In this document: piece after piece, positions 60,708 to 64,000 of the stretch
Numbering within the stretch: the first letter of the stretch is position 1
Layout: each line of letters begins with the position of its first letter
Assembly: GCF_029637485.1 (NCBI RefSeq)
Contig: NZ_CP069128.1
Coordinates: 620,001-684,000, forward strand
Direction of reading: 5' to 3'
Source: Sphingomonas sp. LHG3406-1
Lineage (GTDB): Bacteria; Pseudomonadota; Alphaproteobacteria; Sphingomonadales; Sphingomonadaceae
Length of the DNA stretch: 64,000 bases
Made by a program: the position numbers and the translations under genes
Notes under the pieces: model-generated
Seen by the model: only the letters and a program-made list of their open reading frames with translations
The model's database searches: none
What the model was told of the DNA's origin: nothing

Positions 60708-62692
60708 GCCGCTTCAGCACGGGACAAGCCGACATCGTCTTCTCGCGCCGGATGCTGTTGCTCGGAGGTGCCCAGGTGGCGGTCGCCGGCGCCCTGATCG
60801 GTCGCATGGGCTGGCTCGCGATCAAGGAGAATGAGCGCTACAATCTGCTCGCCGAGGATAATCGCGTCCAGCTGATCGTCGTGCCGCCGCGGCGTGGCTG
60901 GATCGTCGACCGCGGCGGCAAGCCGATTGCCATCAATCGCTCGGACTTCCGGGTCGACCTGATCCCCGAGCGCATGACCGAGCCCGACCGCGAGCTCGCT
61001 CTCCTCGCGCGCTTGCTCGCTCTTGGCCCCGATCAGGTTGACCGCATCCGCCGCGAGATCGACACGGCACGTGGCTTCCAGCCAGTGCAGGTGGCGGAGA
61101 ACGTGCCCTATGAGCGCTATGCGGCTGTCACCGTGCGTTTGCCTGAGCTGCCCGGCGTCGAGCCGGCGCGTGGCTTCACCCGCTTCTATCCCGCCGGTGC
61201 CGCTGTCGGGCAGCTCATCGGCTACGTCGGCGCCGCGAGCGCGAAAGAGTATGAGAAGGAGAAGAACCCCCTCCTCATCACACCGGGGTTCAAGATCGGC
61301 AAGGAAGGCCTGGAGGAGGTGCTCGAGCAGAAGCTGCGCGGTATTCCCGGCGGCCAGCGGGTCGAAGTCTCCGCCCGCGGCAAGCTGATCCGCGAGCTCA
61401 CCCCGAAACCGGACCGATCCGGCCAGACGGTCCAGCTCTCGATCGACGCCGGCCTGCAGGAATATGCAGCGCGCCGGCTTGGCGAGGAGTCGGGCAGCTG
61501 CACCATTCTCGACTGCCAGACCGGCGACATCCTCTGCATGGCATCCATGCCGAGCTACGATCCCAACAGCTTCTCCGACGGGATCGGCCGGACCGAGTGG
61601 AAGACCCTCTCCGAAGATCCGCGCAAGCCACTGCTCAACAAGGCGGTCAACGCCCTCTACCCGCCCGGCTCGACCCTGAAGCCGATGGCTGCCCTGGCGC
61701 TGCAGGCCGCCGGGATCGATCCCAAGGAACGGGTCAACTGCCCTGGCGGCTACCAGCTCGGCAACCGCTTCTTCCGCTGCCTTGGCCGACATGGCAGCGT
61801 CGACATGCACCGCGCCATCGCCAAGAGCTGCAACACCTATTTCTACGCCATGGCCAACCGTATTGGGTATGACGCCATCGCGCCCATGGCCCGGCTGCTC
61901 GGCCTCGGCGAGAAGTTCGACCTGCCGCTGGTTAGCCAGAATTACGGCACGATTCCCGACAGCGACTGGAAGCAACGCCGCTACGAGCGCTCCAGGCGGC
62001 TCGTCGAGCGACCCGACTGGACCCGTTCCGACACGCTGAACGCGGTGATCGGCCAAGGCTTCGTCATCGTGAACCCGCTGCAGCTGGCCGTTTCCACTGC
62101 GTGCATCGCCAGCGGACGGCGAATCCGGCCGCTGCTCCTTGGCGCCCACCAAGAGGCCGCGCCGGCGCTCGACATCCCGAGGGAGCATCTCGACGCGGTT
62201 CGTGGCGGCATGTGGGAAGTGGTCAATGGCGACGGCACAGCGGGCGCGTCGCGGCTTCAGGTGCCGGGCATCGAGATGTGCGGCAAGACCGGCACCGCCC
62301 AGGTCCGCCGCCTGTCGGCCAGTGCCAGCCGCGGCCAGGGCGGCGACTGGCGCTATCGCGACCACGGCCTATTCGTCTTCTTCGCGCCGTTCGACAGGCC
62401 GCGCTATGCCGGCTCGGTGGTTATCGAGCACGGCATGGGCGGCGCGCGGGCCGCGGCGCCGGTCGCCAAGGATGTGCTCACCTATCTGTTCGACCGTCCG
62501 CAGGCGCTGAAGCGGCTGGAGGCGCTCGAGGCCGAATGGGGGGGCACCCTGGCCGAGCGCACCGCCCGCCGCGCCGCGGCCATCGAGGCCGCCGCCGCCC
62601 AGGCTGCCGCCGCCCGCTCCGCCCCCATCGCCGCGCCAGCGCCGATCCCGCCGAGCGTCAACCTTCCCCCGCCGGCACCCGAGGACCGCTGA
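60704..62692 (+). CDS. mrdA: Penicillin-binding protein 2
   Basis: PBP2 is the transpeptidase of the elongasome, cross-linking new lateral wall with RodA. The 662-residue product has an N-terminal membrane helix (LLLGGAQVAVAGALIGRMGW) and the dimerisation domain (VVPPRRGWIVDRGGKPIAIN). The catalytic motifs are STLK in YPPGSTLKPMAA, SCN in AKSCNTYFY and KTGTAQ. The C-terminus carries a ~60-residue Ala/Pro tail beyond the last conserved part. It starts with GTG overlapping the mreD stop. Confidence 0.96.
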   Translation: MSRFSTGQADIVFSRRMLLLGGAQVAVAGALIGRMGWLAIKENERYNLLAEDNRVQLIVVPPRRGWIVDRGGKPIAINRSDFRVDLIPERMTEPDRELALLARLLALGPDQVDRIRREIDTARGFQPVQVAENVPYERYAAVTVRLPELPGVEPARGFTRFYPAGAAVGQLIGYVGAASAKEYEKEKNPLLITPGFKIGKEGLEEVLEQKLRGIPGGQRVEVSARGKLIRELTPKPDRSGQTVQLSIDAGLQEYAARRLGEESGSCTILDCQTGDILCMASMPSYDPNSFSDGIGRTEWKTLSEDPRKPLLNKAVNALYPPGSTLKPMAALALQAAGIDPKERVNCPGGYQLGNRFFRCLGRHGSVDMHRAIAKSCNTYFYAMANRIGYDAIAPMARLLGLGEKFDLPLVSQNYGTIPDSDWKQRRYERSRRLVERPDWTRSDTLNAVIGQGFVIVNPLQLAVSTACIASGRRIRPLLLGAHQEAAPALDIPREHLDAVRGGMWEVVNGDGTAGASRLQVPGIEMCGKTGTAQVRRLSASASRGQGGDWRYRDHGLFVFFAPFDRPRYAGSVVIEHGMGGARAAAPVAKDVLTYLFDRPQALKRLEALEAEWGGTLAERTARRAAAIEAAAAQAAAARSAPIAAPAPIPPSVNLPPPAPEDR

Positions 62693-62693
62693 C

Positions 62694-63809
62694 GTGATTT
62701 CCAGCGCCATCATTCCTCAGCCCCTCGCCCGCCTTCCCTGGCGGCTGATCTTCCTCGTGCTTGGGATCGGCTTCTTCGGCCTGGTCAACCTCTACTCCGC
62801 GGCGGGCGGACGGATTGAGCCCTGGGCCCTTCGCCAGGGTCTCGCCTTCGCCTTCTTCCTCGCCGTGGCCATCTCCATCTCCAAGGTCCGCGAAGGCTTC
62901 ATCAAGCAAGTGACCGCCCCGGTCTTCGTGACCATCGTAATCATGCTGATCCTGGTCGACCTGCTCGGCTTCGTCGGCAAGGGCGCCCAGCGCTGGCTCG
63001 ATCTCGGCATCATTCGGCTGCAGCCAAGCGAGTTCATGAAGCCCGCCGTGGGACTGATGGTCGCCCGCTTCTACGAGCTGCTGCCGATGGGCGAGATCCG
63101 CAAGTTTCGGGCGATCTGGCCGGCCGCCCTGCTGATCGCGGTTCCGGCGGTGCTGGTCATCCTGCAGCCCGACCTCGGCACCGGACTGATGATCTGCTTT
63201 GCCGGAATCACGGTCATGTTCCTCGCCGGCGTTCCGCTTCGCTGGTTCCTGATCCCGGGCCTGACCGTCGCAGCTGCCATTCCGGTCATCTACCAGTTCC
63301 TGCTCCACGGCTATCAGAAGCGGCGGGTCGACACCTTCCTCAATCCCGAGAACGATCCACTTGGGAGCGGCTACCACATCACCCAGAGCAAGATCGCGAT
63401 CGGATCGGGCGGGCTGTTCGGCAAAGGCTATCTTCAGGGTAGCCAAAGCCACCTACAATACCTGCCGGAGGGGCATACCGACTTCGCCTTCGCCGCCCTC
63501 GTGGAAGAGTGGGGAATGCTTGGCGGTACCGTCGTCATCGTCGCTTGGCTGATGGTGCTTCGCTGGAGCCTGAAGGTCGCCGCCAACGCCCCTACCCGCT
63601 TCGGGCGTCTCAGCTGTGCCGGCCTCAATGCCGTCCTGTTCAGCTACTTCGCCATCAACCTGCTTATGGTCATGGGCTTGGCGCCGGTCGTCGGGATCCC
63701 GCTGCCGATGATCAGCTACGGCGGATCGGCGGTGATGACGGTGATGATCTGCCTCGGCCTGCTGATGAGCTTCGAGCGGCAGCAGCGGAGCCAGTCGACT
63801 CTGAGCTGA
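62694..63809 (+). CDS. rodA: RodA lipid II polymerase (SEDS glycosyltransferase)
   Basis: RodA polymerises lipid II into glycan strands for rod-shaped growth, partnered with PBP2. The 371-residue, ten-helix SEDS protein shows AQRWLDLGIIRLQPSEFMKPA, VILQPDLGTGLMICFAGITV, the catalytic-loop region DPLGSGYHITQSKIAIGSGG and LPEGHTDFAFAALVEEWGML, and ends GIPLPMISYGGSAVMTVMIC. GTG start one base after the mrdA stop. It is the last gene of the operon. Confidence 0.96.
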   Translation: MISSAIIPQPLARLPWRLIFLVLGIGFFGLVNLYSAAGGRIEPWALRQGLAFAFFLAVAISISKVREGFIKQVTAPVFVTIVIMLILVDLLGFVGKGAQRWLDLGIIRLQPSEFMKPAVGLMVARFYELLPMGEIRKFRAIWPAALLIAVPAVLVILQPDLGTGLMICFAGITVMFLAGVPLRWFLIPGLTVAAAIPVIYQFLLHGYQKRRVDTFLNPENDPLGSGYHITQSKIAIGSGGLFGKGYLQGSQSHLQYLPEGHTDFAFAALVEEWGMLGGTVVIVAWLMVLRWSLKVAANAPTRFGRLSCAGLNAVLFSYFAINLLMVMGLAPVVGIPLPMISYGGSAVMTVMICLGLLMSFERQQRSQSTLS

Positions 63810-63896
63810 TTTAGAGGCTTGCGTGGAGTCGACCGCCCCGCTAGAGGCACCCCCGCGCCCCGCTTCCAAGCGGCCGAGCGCACTGCCTTACGGCAT

Positions 63897-63972
<76 letters not shown>

Positions 63973-64000
63973 CCTTTCCAGCCATTTAGCCCGAGAAGAA

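Overview
The window is GC-rich, densely coded alphaproteobacterial DNA, most likely from the Sphingomonadaceae (Sphingomonas or a near relative). Three large TonB-dependent receptors with the V-V-T-G-S-R-I-R plug signature, a DivL-type pseudokinase, the AmgK/MurU muropeptide recycling pair, AddAB in place of RecBCD, and many small orphan proteins all point there. This assignment comes from gene content and order; no 16S rRNA is present.

Layout. 1-8.75 kb (minus strand) is a tightly coupled cluster divL-tsaE-amgK-murU-addB-addA with stop/start overlaps; addA runs off the left edge. 9.1-12.4 kb is TonB receptor A, followed by ahcY behind a 20-bp palindrome. 14-23.3 kb is a surface-uptake locus: receptor B followed by two sulfotransferase genes (one with a TPR half), divergent from receptor C. 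23.4-33.2 kb carries YqgE, a peroxiredoxin, a Ser/Gly-rich membrane-tethered protein and an SDR, an ACE-type lipoprotein peptidase, a hydrolase, and a marR-emrA-emrB type efflux operon with its operator between -35 and -10. 33.3-44.8 kb is mostly housekeeping: CinA-like protein, map, a LicC-like nucleotidyltransferase, glnB and glnA (separated by four genes), a double PilZ protein and putP. 44.8-49.5 kb has an S24-type repressor that lacks its catalytic residues, small conserved genes, a PfpI protein, topoisomerase IB and MscS.

49.45-51.34 kb is an islet in which three single orphan genes are separated by copies of a 30-bp palindrome. It is followed by MaoC and thiolase genes, a DUF4126 membrane protein and an MFS exporter. 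55.4-56.3 kb is the most unusual stretch: a 19-codon gene with a perfect Shine-Dalgarno sequence and its own terminator, a stranded second copy of the mutL 3' end, and a DUF559 (Vsr-like) nuclease gene enclosed by inverted REP-like repeats and again by the 30-bp palindromes. The adjacent mutL carries an in-frame inverted pair of palindromes in its linker. 58.2-63.8 kb is the mreBCD-mrdA-rodA elongasome operon, and the window closes with tRNA-Lys(CTT).

How it fits together. Cell-wall building (mreBCD/PBP2/RodA) and wall recycling (AmgK/MurU), cell-cycle control (DivL), repair (AddAB, MutL) and nitrogen status (PII, glutamine synthetase) form the core. The accessory layer is TonB uptake, efflux, sulfotransferases and palindrome-bounded orphan genes. 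The best candidates for undescribed biology are the palindrome-bounded cassettes, the DUF559/REP unit inserted at mutL, and the 19-residue peptide gene.
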